From Bacillota bacterium (GTDB lineage Bacteria; Bacillota; Dethiobacteria; DTU022): 32,843 nucleotides of DNA. Location: positions 1-32,843 of the forward strand of contig JAKPEE010000071.1 in assembly GCA_029552125.1 (NCBI GenBank), read 5' to 3'. Positions 8,146-15,546 of this stretch are shown piece by piece. The number at the start of each line of letters is the position of its first letter. Position 1 is the first letter of the stretch. The notes under the pieces are model-generated. The model made no database searches. It saw only the letters and a list, made by a program, of their open reading frames with translations, and was not told where the DNA came from. Position numbers and translations under genes: made by a program.

Positions 8146-9594
8146 TTAATTGGCCGCATCCACGTCCAGGCTGCCGGCAGCTCCAGCGCTGTCTTGCTGT
8201 TGCAGCAGCCTCGCTTCGTGAAAGTGGAGGCTCTCCAGCACCTTCTCCTCCGGATAGCGATAAAAACAGTATAACCCGAACAGGGAAACAACGGATACAA
8301 CAAGCAGGCTCAGCTGCACGCCGAGAGGATTGGCTATGTCTTTGCCAAAAGTGGAGATCAGAAAACCGAATACCAGGCCCGACAGGGCGATTACCAGCTT
8401 CAGCGGCAGCGCCCGCGCGCCGTAGAACATGGCTTCACGCTTTATCCCGGTGCGCAGGGCGTCTTCCCGGGCAATGTCGGCAGTGGTGGAGTAGAGCAAA
8501 GTCGAAAGGGCGGCCAGGGGAAAACCGCATACTACCAGGACGGCGAGGCCCAGGTAGAAAAAGAGGCCGCTCATATTGAAACTCAGCAGGAAAAAGGCGA
8601 AAGTGGCGGCGGATAGGACGGCCACGGCAATAAGCATAATTTTTTTCTTGCCGTACTTTTTGGCCAGCATATTTACCAGGGGGAAGCAGAGCATGGAACC
8701 TCCCAGGGCTGCGCCGGCAATAACGGTCATAAACTCTTGTTCTCGCTTGAAGATGACCACGGCATAATACATCAGCCCCAGGGTGATGATGTTTACGCAA
8801 AACATCATAAACAGCTCTCCGGAAAGGAAAGTGATGAAATGTTTCACCGCATATGTTTTTTTCAGCGATTCAAGGACGCCCATGTTGACCGGTTCACCGG
8901 GCAGGCAGTGTTTTTTTTCCTTAAACCCCAGCGTGGACAGGTAGGCGATGATGCAGGCGATGGCGGCAAAGATGAAGGCGGACCACCGGTACGAGGCGCG
9001 GATAGCCATGCCGCCTGCCTGGAGCCGGGCGGTAAGCAGGGGGAAGGCTACCGTAACCAGGGCCACACCAACCAGCCCCAGAGCGGCGATAAAGGTGGAG
9101 AGGTTGATCCTGATGGACTGGTTCTGGCCCAGCTCGGAAACCAGAGCCAGGAACGGGTTGGCGTAGCCGGTAAAAAAGACATAGAAAAGGGCCATCATCA
9201 CCCCAAGCCAGACCCCATTGGCCACATTCTCAACACCCGTATAAGGAGGGGAGAAGATCAGCGCCGCCGTTAGGGCCAGCGGTACGCCGCTGGCCAGCAT
9301 AAAAAGCTTGCGGCGGCCCACCCGGGCTTTGCTGTTGTCGCTCAGCGCGGCCACCACGGGATCGGATACGGCGTCGAAAACTCTCCCTAAGACTACGGCC
9401 AGGCCGAAGATAGTAAAAAAGCCGTAATATGTTTTGGACGGGAATAGTTCGGCCAGCCCGTATTCCCGGGGCGGCAGGTAATAAAAGGCGGCGTAAAGGA
9501 GGATCATTCGCTCCATCATATTGAAGGCTATGCTGCCGCTGGAATAGACGATCTGGTTTAACAGGGGCAAGGGGGTGACCCGGTTCGGTTTCAT
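8146..9594 (-). CDS. GPH-family (MelB-like) MFS transporter
   Basis: A 482-residue polytopic membrane protein with about twelve hydrophobic segments, of the glycoside-pentoside-hexuronide:cation symporter family. The family motif is clear near residues 70-105: GRVFDAVSDPVVAALSDN followed by KARVGRRKLFMLASGVPLAL, which matches the cytoplasmic loop after helix 2 in MelB. GTGAGGG precedes the ATG. GPH members move sugars with Na+ or H+, but distant Firmicute members have unknown cargo. Because the next two genes process glycerophosphodiesters, a glycerol-phosphate-type substrate is a possible alternative to a sugar. The N-terminal region LNQIVYSSGSIAFNMMERMI is also family-like. Confidence 0.85.
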   Translation of the reverse strand: MKPNRVTPLPLLNQIVYSSGSIAFNMMERMILLYAAFYYLPPREYGLAELFPSKTYYGFFTIFGLAVVLGRVFDAVSDPVVAALSDNSKARVGRRKLFMLASGVPLALTAALIFSPPYTGVENVANGVWLGVMMALFYVFFTGYANPFLALVSELGQNQSIRINLSTFIAALGLVGVALVTVAFPLLTARLQAGGMAIRASYRWSAFIFAAIACIIAYLSTLGFKEKKHCLPGEPVNMGVLESLKKTYAVKHFITFLSGELFMMFCVNIITLGLMYYAVVIFKREQEFMTVIAGAALGGSMLCFPLVNMLAKKYGKKKIMLIAVAVLSAATFAFFLLSFNMSGLFFYLGLAVLVVCGFPLAALSTLLYSTTADIAREDALRTGIKREAMFYGARALPLKLVIALSGLVFGFLISTFGKDIANPLGVQLSLLVVSVVSLFGLYCFYRYPEEKVLESLHFHEARLLQQQDSAGAAGSLDVDAAN

Positions 9595-9748
9595 TTTAGA
9601 CCCTCACTCTCAGTGTTTTCATGGGAAAGCAAGCCGCGGCTCGAATTCCTGATATGCATAATTCGCATTATTTGTTCATTTTTCCTGCTTTTTTTTGCAG
9701 CTAAGACAATTGCAGCATCCGCTTTTTTTGATAAATATGGCCGCCGGG
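9595..9748. other. Intergenic region upstream of the mscS remnant
   Basis: This stretch lies between the divergent transporter start and the mscS fragment. I see no gene here and no clear remnant of the missing upstream part of mscS. It is part of a 530-base gap that ends at the zinc-ribbon gene. Confidence 0.3.
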
Positions 9749-9937
9749 GAGGAAATCGAAGCAGTTTTCTTTTTTACCAGGACAACCGTGTGGGCGGAAT
9801 ATTTGAAGGTCAAAGAGGATGTCAATTTTAAAATCATGGAGATCCTGGAACGTGAAGGGGTTAGCGTGGCCCTTCCCAGCCGGAGCATCTATTTTGAAAC
9901 GCCGCTGCCCGATCCTGCTGCGGCTGGCCGTCGCTAG
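9749..9937 (+). pseudogene. 3' remnant of a mechanosensitive channel gene (mscS)
   Basis: About 50 codons in one frame match the last part of the cytoplasmic domain of MscS-type channels. The stretch EEIEAVFFFTRTTVWAEYLK is followed by VKEDVNFKIMEILEREGVS and ALPSRSIYFETPLP. Family members end with the pattern FFTKTTxWxEFLxVKExVNLxIMxIxEExGxxFAFPSRTVYLE. Upstream there is no membrane domain, no pore helix and no ribosome site in this frame, so more than 200 residues are missing. I read it as the relic of a deleted gene. It is not likely to be expressed as a functional protein. Confidence 0.7.
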
Positions 9938-10061
9938 AGAAATCAGCGGAACAACACCCGGCCTCCGGCCTTCGCGCAGCTATTTTTTTTCCGGCAATAT
10001 TGTCCCCGGAAGGATTTTATGGGCCGTATTAAGAATACTTATTGGAACCTATGGAATAGCC

Positions 10062-10115
10062 TTGATCATTTTTCCGATAATCATTAAATACACTGCCCTG
10101 GCAGGTATTAGGAGG
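10062..10115 (+). promoter_or_regulatory. Promoter and ribosome site of the zinc-ribbon operon
   Basis: TTGATC (10062-10067) and TAAATA (10085-10090) are separated by 17 bases. A GGAGG ribosome site follows at 10111-10115, with an 11-base spacer to the TTG start at 10127. Confidence 0.5.
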
Positions 10116-10126
10116 TAGAGTTATTT

Positions 10127-10456
10127 TTGGTCGGTTATAAGCATCCCTGCCGCTACTGTGACAAGTTTGTACCGCAAAATGCAAACGTTTGCCCCTACTG
10201 CGGCAAAGCAAATCCGCTGGGGCCGTTTCGCTGCCCCAAATGCCGCAACCCTGTGGAGAAAGATCACATCCGCTGCAGCAATTGCGGCCTGTCCCTGGAA
10301 GTGAACTGTCCCAGGTGTGGGAAAAAGACATTTTTCGGTGATTACTGCCAGCACTGTGATGCACCGCTTCTGGTGACCTGCCCCAACCGGAAATGCAAAG
10401 CAGAACAGCCGCCCCTGGGTGAGAACTGTATCAAGTGCGGCAAACCTTTAAAATAA
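10127..10456 (+). CDS. Small protein made of four zinc ribbons
   Basis: A 109-residue protein that is almost entirely zinc-binding knuckles: CRYC, CPYC, CPKC, CSNC, CPRC, CQHC, a wider CPNRKC, and CIKC. Eight Cys pairs imply four zinc ribbons, of the double-zinc-ribbon type. There is no signal peptide or membrane segment and no enzymatic domain. Such modules usually mediate protein-protein or nucleic-acid contacts. The TTG start is chosen because GGAGG precedes it and the reading frame is closed further upstream. It is followed 18 bases later by a second zinc-ribbon protein, so the two probably form an operon and may act together. No specific function can be assigned. Confidence 0.8.
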   Translation: MVGYKHPCRYCDKFVPQNANVCPYCGKANPLGPFRCPKCRNPVEKDHIRCSNCGLSLEVNCPRCGKKTFFGDYCQHCDAPLLVTCPNRKCKAEQPPLGENCIKCGKPLK

Positions 10457-10474
10457 CTTTGGGAGGGTCTGAAA

Positions 10475-11140
10475 ATGGCTTTGCAACCTTTTACCAGAAA
10501 TTTCCATGACAACAGCACCGAGGCCGGTTTCCAGTTTACCTTTTATTGCGACCTCTGCCAGGAAGGTTACAAAACCAGGTTTATTGAATCAAAAACTTAT
10601 AAAAAAGGCCGGATGCTCAAGGGCATTGGCGGTCTTATCAGTGCCGCTTCCAGCCTGGCCGGTAAATACAATATTGGCTACGGGCTGGAGCGGGGCTCCG
10701 ATATACTTAGCCAGAAATTTGAAGGGATGTCCCCGGAGTGGCACAAAGAGCATGAAGCCGCCTTCGAGATGGCGCAAAACGAGGCCAAGCAGCATTTTTT
10801 ACGCTGCCCCAAGTGCAGGAAGTGGGTCTGCGAGAACGACTGGAACGAGGAGGAAGGACTTTGCGTTGAGTGTGCCCCCCGCGTGAACGTGGAAGTGGCC
10901 GCGGCCAGGGCCGAGAAGATGGTCGAAGATATCAAGCAGAAGGCGTCGCAGACCCAGGTTTTTGACGGTAAGATTGAAAGTAAGCAGACCATTTGCCATC
11001 AGTGCGGCAAGCCGGCCGGCCAGGGTAAGTTTTGCAACAACTGCGGCGCGAACCTGGCCATGAAGCAGTGTGAACGGTGCGGCACCCTCAGCCCCGCGAA
11101 TGTGCGTTTTTGCGGTGAGTGCGGCAATAAGCTTTTTTAG
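10475..11140 (+). CDS. Zinc-ribbon protein with N-terminal CxxC domain, coiled-coil segment and C-terminal double zinc ribbon
   Basis: A 221-residue protein of unknown function. In order it shows an N-terminal Cys pair FYCDLCQEGYKTRF, a Gly/Ser/Ala-rich amphipathic segment MLKGIGGLISAASSLAGKYN near residues 46-65 that could touch a membrane, and a second set CPKCRKWVCENDW with CVECAP near residues 110-136. Then comes a charged helix with coiled-coil character (VEVAAARAEKMVEDIKQKAS) and a C-terminal double zinc ribbon (CHQC, CNNC, CERC, CGEC). GGGAGG precedes the ATG. It resembles uncharacterised Firmicute zinc-ribbon proteins. The adjacent four-ribbon protein is the likely partner. Confidence 0.75.
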   Translation: MALQPFTRNFHDNSTEAGFQFTFYCDLCQEGYKTRFIESKTYKKGRMLKGIGGLISAASSLAGKYNIGYGLERGSDILSQKFEGMSPEWHKEHEAAFEMAQNEAKQHFLRCPKCRKWVCENDWNEEEGLCVECAPRVNVEVAAARAEKMVEDIKQKASQTQVFDGKIESKQTICHQCGKPAGQGKFCNNCGANLAMKQCERCGTLSPANVRFCGECGNKLF

Positions 11141-11216
11141 TTAATCATGTTGCATCACGGGCGGGTCTTGTTGTGGCGCTTCCGCAAGCATGATCAATGG
11201 ATCAATGAGTACAATA

Positions 11217-11244
11217 TTGTGCATAGCAGTATGGCCGGTATAAT
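11217..11244 (+). promoter_or_regulatory. Promoter of the CoA-transferase/GNAT gene
   Basis: TTGTGC (11217-11222), a 16-base spacer and a perfect TATAAT (11239-11244) lie about 30 bases upstream of the ATG at 11275, giving a short leader. The ribosome site GGGAAGG is modest. Confidence 0.6.
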
Positions 11245-11274
11245 AACACAGTACTTGCGGGAAGGCGAAATTAC

Positions 11275-13146
11275 ATGTCCGATAAGATGAAGGAGCAATA
11301 TTCGCACAAAATTTCGGCCACGGAAGAGATTTTTAAAAAGATACATGCCGGTGACCGGATCTTTATTGCCACGGGATGCGGCGAGCCGCAATACCTGGTT
11401 CACAAGCTGGTGGATTATGTCGAATCAAATCCCAAGGCCTTTTTTGATACGGAGATCCTTCATGTCTGGACCCTGGGTGTAGCTCCGTATACCGACGAAA
11501 AGTTCAGGCAAAACTTCAGGCATAACTCATTTTTTATCAGCCATAATACCCGGGATGCGGTCAACGAAGGGCGGGCCGATTATACGCCGGTTTTCCTGAC
11601 GGATGTCCCGAACCTGTTCCGGCGCAGGCAGGTTTCCATCGATGTGGCCCTGATCCAGACATCGCCGCCCGATGAGCGGGGTTATGTCAGCCTGGGAGTA
11701 AGCCTGGATATCATCAAGGCGGCCATTGAAAGCGCCTCCCTGGTTATCGCCCAGGTGAACCGGTATATGCCGCGGGTCCACGGTGAAACCTTTATTCATG
11801 TCAACGACATAGATTATCTCGTTCCCTTTGATGAACCGCTGCTCGAATATCGCCCCTTGACGGTACCGGAGCATATTGCCAGTAAAATCGGGGGCTATGT
11901 GGCGCGCATTATTGAAGACGGCGATACCATTCAGGTCGGTTACGGCAGCGTCCCCAATGCTGTCCTTGCCAGCCTGACCGAAAAGAAGCACCTGGGCGTG
12001 CATACGGATCTGCTCGGCGACGGGCTGGTCGAACTGATGAAAAGGGGCGTCGTCGACAACAGCAGAAAAACAATTAACCGCGGCAAAACAGTGGCCTCTT
12101 ACTGCATGGCCAGCCGGGAAACGTACGAGTATATTAACGATCATCCCGGCATTGAATTCAAAGAGATTGATTATACCAACAACCCCCTGGTTATCGCCCA
12201 AAACCATAACATGGTGGCCATCAACAGCGCCCTGGAGGTGGATCTAACCGGACAGGCTACCGCCGAATCCATAGGCAAAACATTTTACAGTGGGATCGGC
12301 GGCCATACCAGTTTTATCCGCGGAGCGGCCCTTTCCCCGGGAGGGAAAACCATCCTGGCACTGCAATCCACCACCCGCGACGGTGAGACCTCGCGGATCG
12401 TGCCTTTCTTGCGCGAGGGCGCCGGGGTTACTTTAACCCGGGGTGATGTTCAGTACGTGGTCACCGAGTATGGTATAGCTTACCTGCACGGCAAGAATAT
12501 TCGCGAGCGGGCCATGTCTTTGATCGCCATCGCTCACCCTAAATTCCGGCCCTGGTTGATTGAGGAAGCGAAGAAGCTGTCTTTGATCTATAAAGACCAG
12601 GCTTTTATGCCCGGCGAGAAAGGTGAATATCCGGAGCACCTGGAAACATACCGGACCACCGGCCATGGGTTGAGTATTTTTATACGCCCGGTGAAAATAA
12701 GCGATGAACCGCTGATCAAGGATTTCTTTTATTCTCTTTCGGATAAAAGTCTTTACCGCCGCTTCCTGACCATCAGAAGATATATGCCGCACGAAGAGTT
12801 GCAAAAGCATTTTGTGGTCATCGACTATACCCGGGAGATGATCCTGCTGGCGGTAAAAACATACCTGGGCCACGAAGTCATCACCGGGATGGCCCAGTAT
12901 TGTATTGATGAAAGCGCCTTATCCGCCGAGGCTTCCATCGTGGTCAGGGATGATTTTCAATGCAAGGGTATCGGCCTGGAGCTCCTTTCTTATCTGACTT
13001 CTGTGGCCAAAAAACAGGGTTTGCAGACCTTCACCGCCGATGTCATGCCCGAAAACCAGGCTGTCCTGCGGCTGATCGAAAAATTGGGGCTGGAATGGGA
13101 GCGCAAATGGAATGACGGCACCTTTTTTGTAAAACTTAAGCTGTAG
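11275..13146 (+). CDS. Acetyl-CoA hydrolase/CoA-transferase fused to a GNAT acetyltransferase domain
   Basis: A 623-residue two-domain protein. Residues 1 to about 455 are a class I CoA-transferase of the acetyl-CoA hydrolase/4-hydroxybutyrate CoA-transferase family, which swaps CoA between an acyl-CoA and a carboxylate through a glutamyl-CoA intermediate. Family patterns are QTSPPDERGYVSLGVSLD, GYGSVPNAVLASL at residue 222 onward, and GIGGHTSFIRGAALSPGGK. The catalytic-glutamate motif (HTEM in the family) reads HTDL here, with Asp245. Residues 463-623 are a GNAT domain beginning GLSIFIRPVK; its acetyl-CoA site is DDFQCKGIGLELL (Q562-x-x-G-x-G). The GNAT resembles the domain found in Pat-type lysine acetyltransferases. 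It has its own promoter; the fusion suggests acyl-CoA supply linked to protein acylation, an inference. Confidence 0.9.
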   Translation: MSDKMKEQYSHKISATEEIFKKIHAGDRIFIATGCGEPQYLVHKLVDYVESNPKAFFDTEILHVWTLGVAPYTDEKFRQNFRHNSFFISHNTRDAVNEGRADYTPVFLTDVPNLFRRRQVSIDVALIQTSPPDERGYVSLGVSLDIIKAAIESASLVIAQVNRYMPRVHGETFIHVNDIDYLVPFDEPLLEYRPLTVPEHIASKIGGYVARIIEDGDTIQVGYGSVPNAVLASLTEKKHLGVHTDLLGDGLVELMKRGVVDNSRKTINRGKTVASYCMASRETYEYINDHPGIEFKEIDYTNNPLVIAQNHNMVAINSALEVDLTGQATAESIGKTFYSGIGGHTSFIRGAALSPGGKTILALQSTTRDGETSRIVPFLREGAGVTLTRGDVQYVVTEYGIAYLHGKNIRERAMSLIAIAHPKFRPWLIEEAKKLSLIYKDQAFMPGEKGEYPEHLETYRTTGHGLSIFIRPVKISDEPLIKDFFYSLSDKSLYRRFLTIRRYMPHEELQKHFVVIDYTREMILLAVKTYLGHEVITGMAQYCIDESALSAEASIVVRDDFQCKGIGLELLSYLTSVAKKQGLQTFTADVMPENQAVLRLIEKLGLEWERKWNDGTFFVKLKL

Positions 13147-13158
13147 CGAGAGGATGGG

Positions 13159-13217
13159 GAGCGCTTATTCCCGGCGGAGCAGGGAGTAGATTCCCTCACC
13201 GGCCTGGAGGAGCGCTC
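13159..13217 (+). other. Nested inverted repeats, possible structured RNA or processing site
   Basis: Three nested complementary segments fold on each other: GAGCGCT (13159-13165) with AGCGCTC (13211-13217), CCGG (13171-13174) with CCGG (13199-13202), and AGGGA (13181-13185) with TCCCT (13192-13196). It starts 12 bases after the CoA-transferase stop. No T tract follows, so it is not a classical terminator. It may be an attenuator, an RNA stability element or chance in GC-rich DNA. Confidence 0.3.
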
Positions 13218-13273
13218 AAATCCCGGTTGCGCGCTGCTGTTAGACCATGCCCACTATCTTTGCTTCCGCCAGG

Positions 13274-13291
13274 GGCGGTACCGCCGGCGGT
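13274..13291 (+). other. Overlapping GC-rich palindromes upstream of the acyltransferase gene
   Basis: GGCGGTACCGCC (13274-13285) and ACCGCCGGCGGT (13280-13291) are both perfect 12-base palindromes that share six bases, followed by TTTT. They sit just before the GGAGG at 13304-13308. They may be an operator or an alternative RNA hairpin pair. Their presence argues that this stretch is leader and not coding sequence. Confidence 0.3.
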
Positions 13292-13315
13292 TTTAACTTA
13301 TTAGGAGGTTTTTTT

Positions 13316-14344
13316 ATTCTGCACAGGATATGCCTTCCACAGTACACCGTCACTGAAGAAAGTTTCCCATCCATACGGGAGCTGTACAACAGGGAGAAGC
13401 TTCTTCCGGAGCCGCCTTCAATTTTTGTTACTCCGGCCTGGCTCGAAACCTGGTGGCAGGCCTTCGGGGAAGGGGCTGCGGCGGCACTGCTGGCGGTCCG
13501 GCAAAACAGGCGGGTTGCCGGGCTGGCCCCGCTCATGATCAGGGGCAAGGAAGCCTCTTTCATGGGCAGCCCCGCTGTCTGTGATTACCTCGATTTCTGG
13601 GCCGCCCCCGGAGAAGAAGAGCCTGTTGCCGCCGCCGTCTTGAACCATCTCATGCAAAAAGGGATAAACAAACTGGATCTGCACAGCCTTCATCCCGGCT
13701 CTGCCGCCCTGGCCGGGCTTCCCGGCGCGGCGAAAGCCCTGGGCTGGAGCTGTGAATGTACCCGGGAAGCCGTTTCCGTGGGGCTTGAACTGCCGCCCAC
13801 CTGGGAGGGCTACCTGGACGCCCTGACTAAAAAACAGCGCCACGAGGTGAGGCGTAAATTAAGAAGGCTGGAAGAAGCGGGGCCTTATCGCTACCGGGTC
13901 ATTACCGGGGAGAAGGCCCTGGCCTTTATTCCTCTTTTTCTGGACATGTTTACCCGGAACCCGGAAAAAGCGAACTTTCTCACCGGCGCCGTGGCTATCT
14001 TTTTCCCCGGGGCGCTTAAAGCAGCCGTGCAAAGCGGGCCTGGCCGGTTCGGGCTGCTGGAACTGGCGGGGCGAGTTGCCGCAGCCGTATTCTACTTCGA
14101 TTTCCGGGGCAATGATTATCTTTACAACAGCGCCTATGATCCGGAATTCAGGAACGTAAGCGCAGGATTACTGTGCAAGGTCCTGCATATCAAGGATGCT
14201 ATCGCCCGGGGGCGCGGCTTCTATGACTTTTTAAGGGGCGGAGAAGAATACAAGTACCGTCTTGGCGGCCGTGATATTCCCATTTACCGCTGCTCTGTTG
14301 CCCGGTTGGAGCGCCCCCATAATCCGGCCGGGGGGAGGACGTAA
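13316..14344 (+). CDS. GNAT/FemAB-fold acyltransferase (CelD/BcsL-like)
   Basis: A protein of about 342 residues with the FemAB-like double-GNAT organisation of COG5653. The N-terminal pattern FVTPAWLETWWQAFGEG is followed by VAGLAPLMIRG. The middle has KKQRHEVRRKLRRLEEAG, and the C-terminal acetyltransferase-like half includes FDFRGNDYLYNSAYDPEF and GRGFYDFLRGGEEYKYRLGG. The start is unusual. GGAGG at 13304-13308 is followed by ATT (13316) and CTG (13319) but no ATG, GTG or TTG. An upstream ATG at 13247 is in frame but has no ribosome site and would translate through GC palindromes. It heads an operon with the MshA-like glycosyltransferase (2-base gap) and a PIG-L deacetylase, so it may acylate the product sugar or amine. 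The acyl donor and acceptor are unknown. Confidence 0.75.
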   Translation: MLHRICLPQYTVTEESFPSIRELYNREKLLPEPPSIFVTPAWLETWWQAFGEGAAAALLAVRQNRRVAGLAPLMIRGKEASFMGSPAVCDYLDFWAAPGEEEPVAAAVLNHLMQKGINKLDLHSLHPGSAALAGLPGAAKALGWSCECTREAVSVGLELPPTWEGYLDALTKKQRHEVRRKLRRLEEAGPYRYRVITGEKALAFIPLFLDMFTRNPEKANFLTGAVAIFFPGALKAAVQSGPGRFGLLELAGRVAAAVFYFDFRGNDYLYNSAYDPEFRNVSAGLLCKVLHIKDAIARGRGFYDFLRGGEEYKYRLGGRDIPIYRCSVARLERPHNPAGGRT

Positions 14345-14346
14345 AG

Positions 14347-15531
14347 CTGAAAATTGCCTGCCTGAGCATGCACAGTTCACCCCTGGGAAAGCCCGGCACC
14401 AAAGATACCGGCGGTATGAGCACCTACCTGCGTGAACTGTCGCTGGCCCTGGGCCAAATGGGCCGGCGCCTGGATCTCTTTACCGCGGTGGGGAGCGCCG
14501 CGCCGCAAATAACCGCGCTGGGCCCAGGTGCCCGCCTGGTTACCTTACCGGCCGGCTCCGGCAGTGAAGCCAAGCTTGACCTGTATCACCACCTGGATAG
14601 TTTTACCGGCAGCGTGGATCAATTCCGCCGCGCCGGGAAGCAACAGTATGACCTGATCTTCAGCCACTACTGGCTCTCGGGCCTGGCCGGGCGGAAGCTT
14701 AAAGCCGGATGGGGTGTGCCGCATGTAATCATGTTTCATACCCTGGGCGCGGTAAAAAACGCCTGCGGCAGCGGGGAGAGCGAGCCCGCCCTGCGCATTG
14801 AGGCGGAGAAAGCCCTGGTGCGCGATTGCGACAGGGTGATCGTGGCCTCGCGGCGGGAAAACGAGGCGCTGCAGCGCTATTACGCCGCCCCGCCGGGCAA
14901 AATTGAGCTGATCCCCTGCGGCGTGAACTTGTCACTGTTCCGGCCGCTGCCGCAGCAAGAGGCCCGGCACCGGGCCGGCCTGGAGGAGGAAAAGACAGTT
15001 CTGTTCGTCGGCCGGTTGGAGCCGGTGAAGGGCCTGGAACTGCTGCTCCGCGCCGCCGCCATTTTGCACGGGCAGGGCTGCTCTTTTAAACTGCTCATTG
15101 CCGGGGGGGACGCCCCGGATGATCCGGCCATCCAACATTACCGGCAGTTAGCCCTGGAGTGGGGGATCGCTGACCGGCTGTTTTTTCCAGGGCCGGTGGA
15201 GCATTCCTTGCTGCCGTTTTACTACAACGCCGCGGACGTTACGGTGATCGCTTCGCACTATGAAAGTTTCGGGTTGACCGCCCTGGAATCCCTGGCCTGC
15301 GGCACGCCCGTCGTGGCCACGGACGTGGGCGATTTAAAAGAAATCATCAAGCAGGGCCGCACCGGGGCGGTGATCGGGGAGCGCTGCCCGGAAAAGATGG
15401 CGGAGGCTATGGCCGCCTTTTTAGCGCTGCCGCAGAAGCCGGTCCAGCTTTGCCGCGACTCGGTGGCCTCTTTCGGCTGGCCCGGGGTGGCGCGGCAAGT
15501 GGCCGCTGCTTTCAAAAAATTAAACGGTTGA
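14347..15531 (+). CDS. GT4 glycosyltransferase, MshA-like (inositol-phosphate GlcNAc transferase candidate)
   Basis: A GT-B fold retaining glycosyltransferase of 394 residues. The N-terminus MHSSPLGKPGTKDTGGMS matches the MshA pattern HTSPLAQPGTGDAGGMN closely. FVGRLEPVKGLELLL begins the C-terminal Rossmann domain, and the nucleotide-sugar EX7E motif is ESFGLTALE. Compared from memory with Corynebacterium MshA, the four inositol-phosphate contacts (K78, Y110, T134, R154) have counterparts here: K76, Y108 in SHYWLSG, T132 in HTLGAVKN, and an Arg at about 150. I place the start at CTG 14347, 8 bases after GGAGG, because it restores the usual first beta strand MKIACLS; the ATG at 14368 would cut it. 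It is in an operon with the acyltransferase and deacetylase. Other GT4 acceptors (malate, lipids) remain possible. Confidence 0.85.
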   Translation: MKIACLSMHSSPLGKPGTKDTGGMSTYLRELSLALGQMGRRLDLFTAVGSAAPQITALGPGARLVTLPAGSGSEAKLDLYHHLDSFTGSVDQFRRAGKQQYDLIFSHYWLSGLAGRKLKAGWGVPHVIMFHTLGAVKNACGSGESEPALRIEAEKALVRDCDRVIVASRRENEALQRYYAAPPGKIELIPCGVNLSLFRPLPQQEARHRAGLEEEKTVLFVGRLEPVKGLELLLRAAAILHGQGCSFKLLIAGGDAPDDPAIQHYRQLALEWGIADRLFFPGPVEHSLLPFYYNAADVTVIASHYESFGLTALESLACGTPVVATDVGDLKEIIKQGRTGAVIGERCPEKMAEAMAAFLALPQKPVQLCRDSVASFGWPGVARQVAAAFKKLNG

Positions 15532-15546
15532 AAAGGAGCAGGGGTT

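Noticed and set aside
9819-10118. 99-codon frame overlapping the mscS remnant
   Set aside because: The first part is the same DNA as the mscS fragment in a different frame; the hydrophobic tail overlaps the promoter of the zinc-ribbon operon.
13247-13315. N-terminal extension of the acyltransferase from ATG 13247
   Set aside because: No ribosome site before it, and the extension would translate overlapping GC palindromes into a low-complexity Gly/Ala run ahead of a strong GGAGG.
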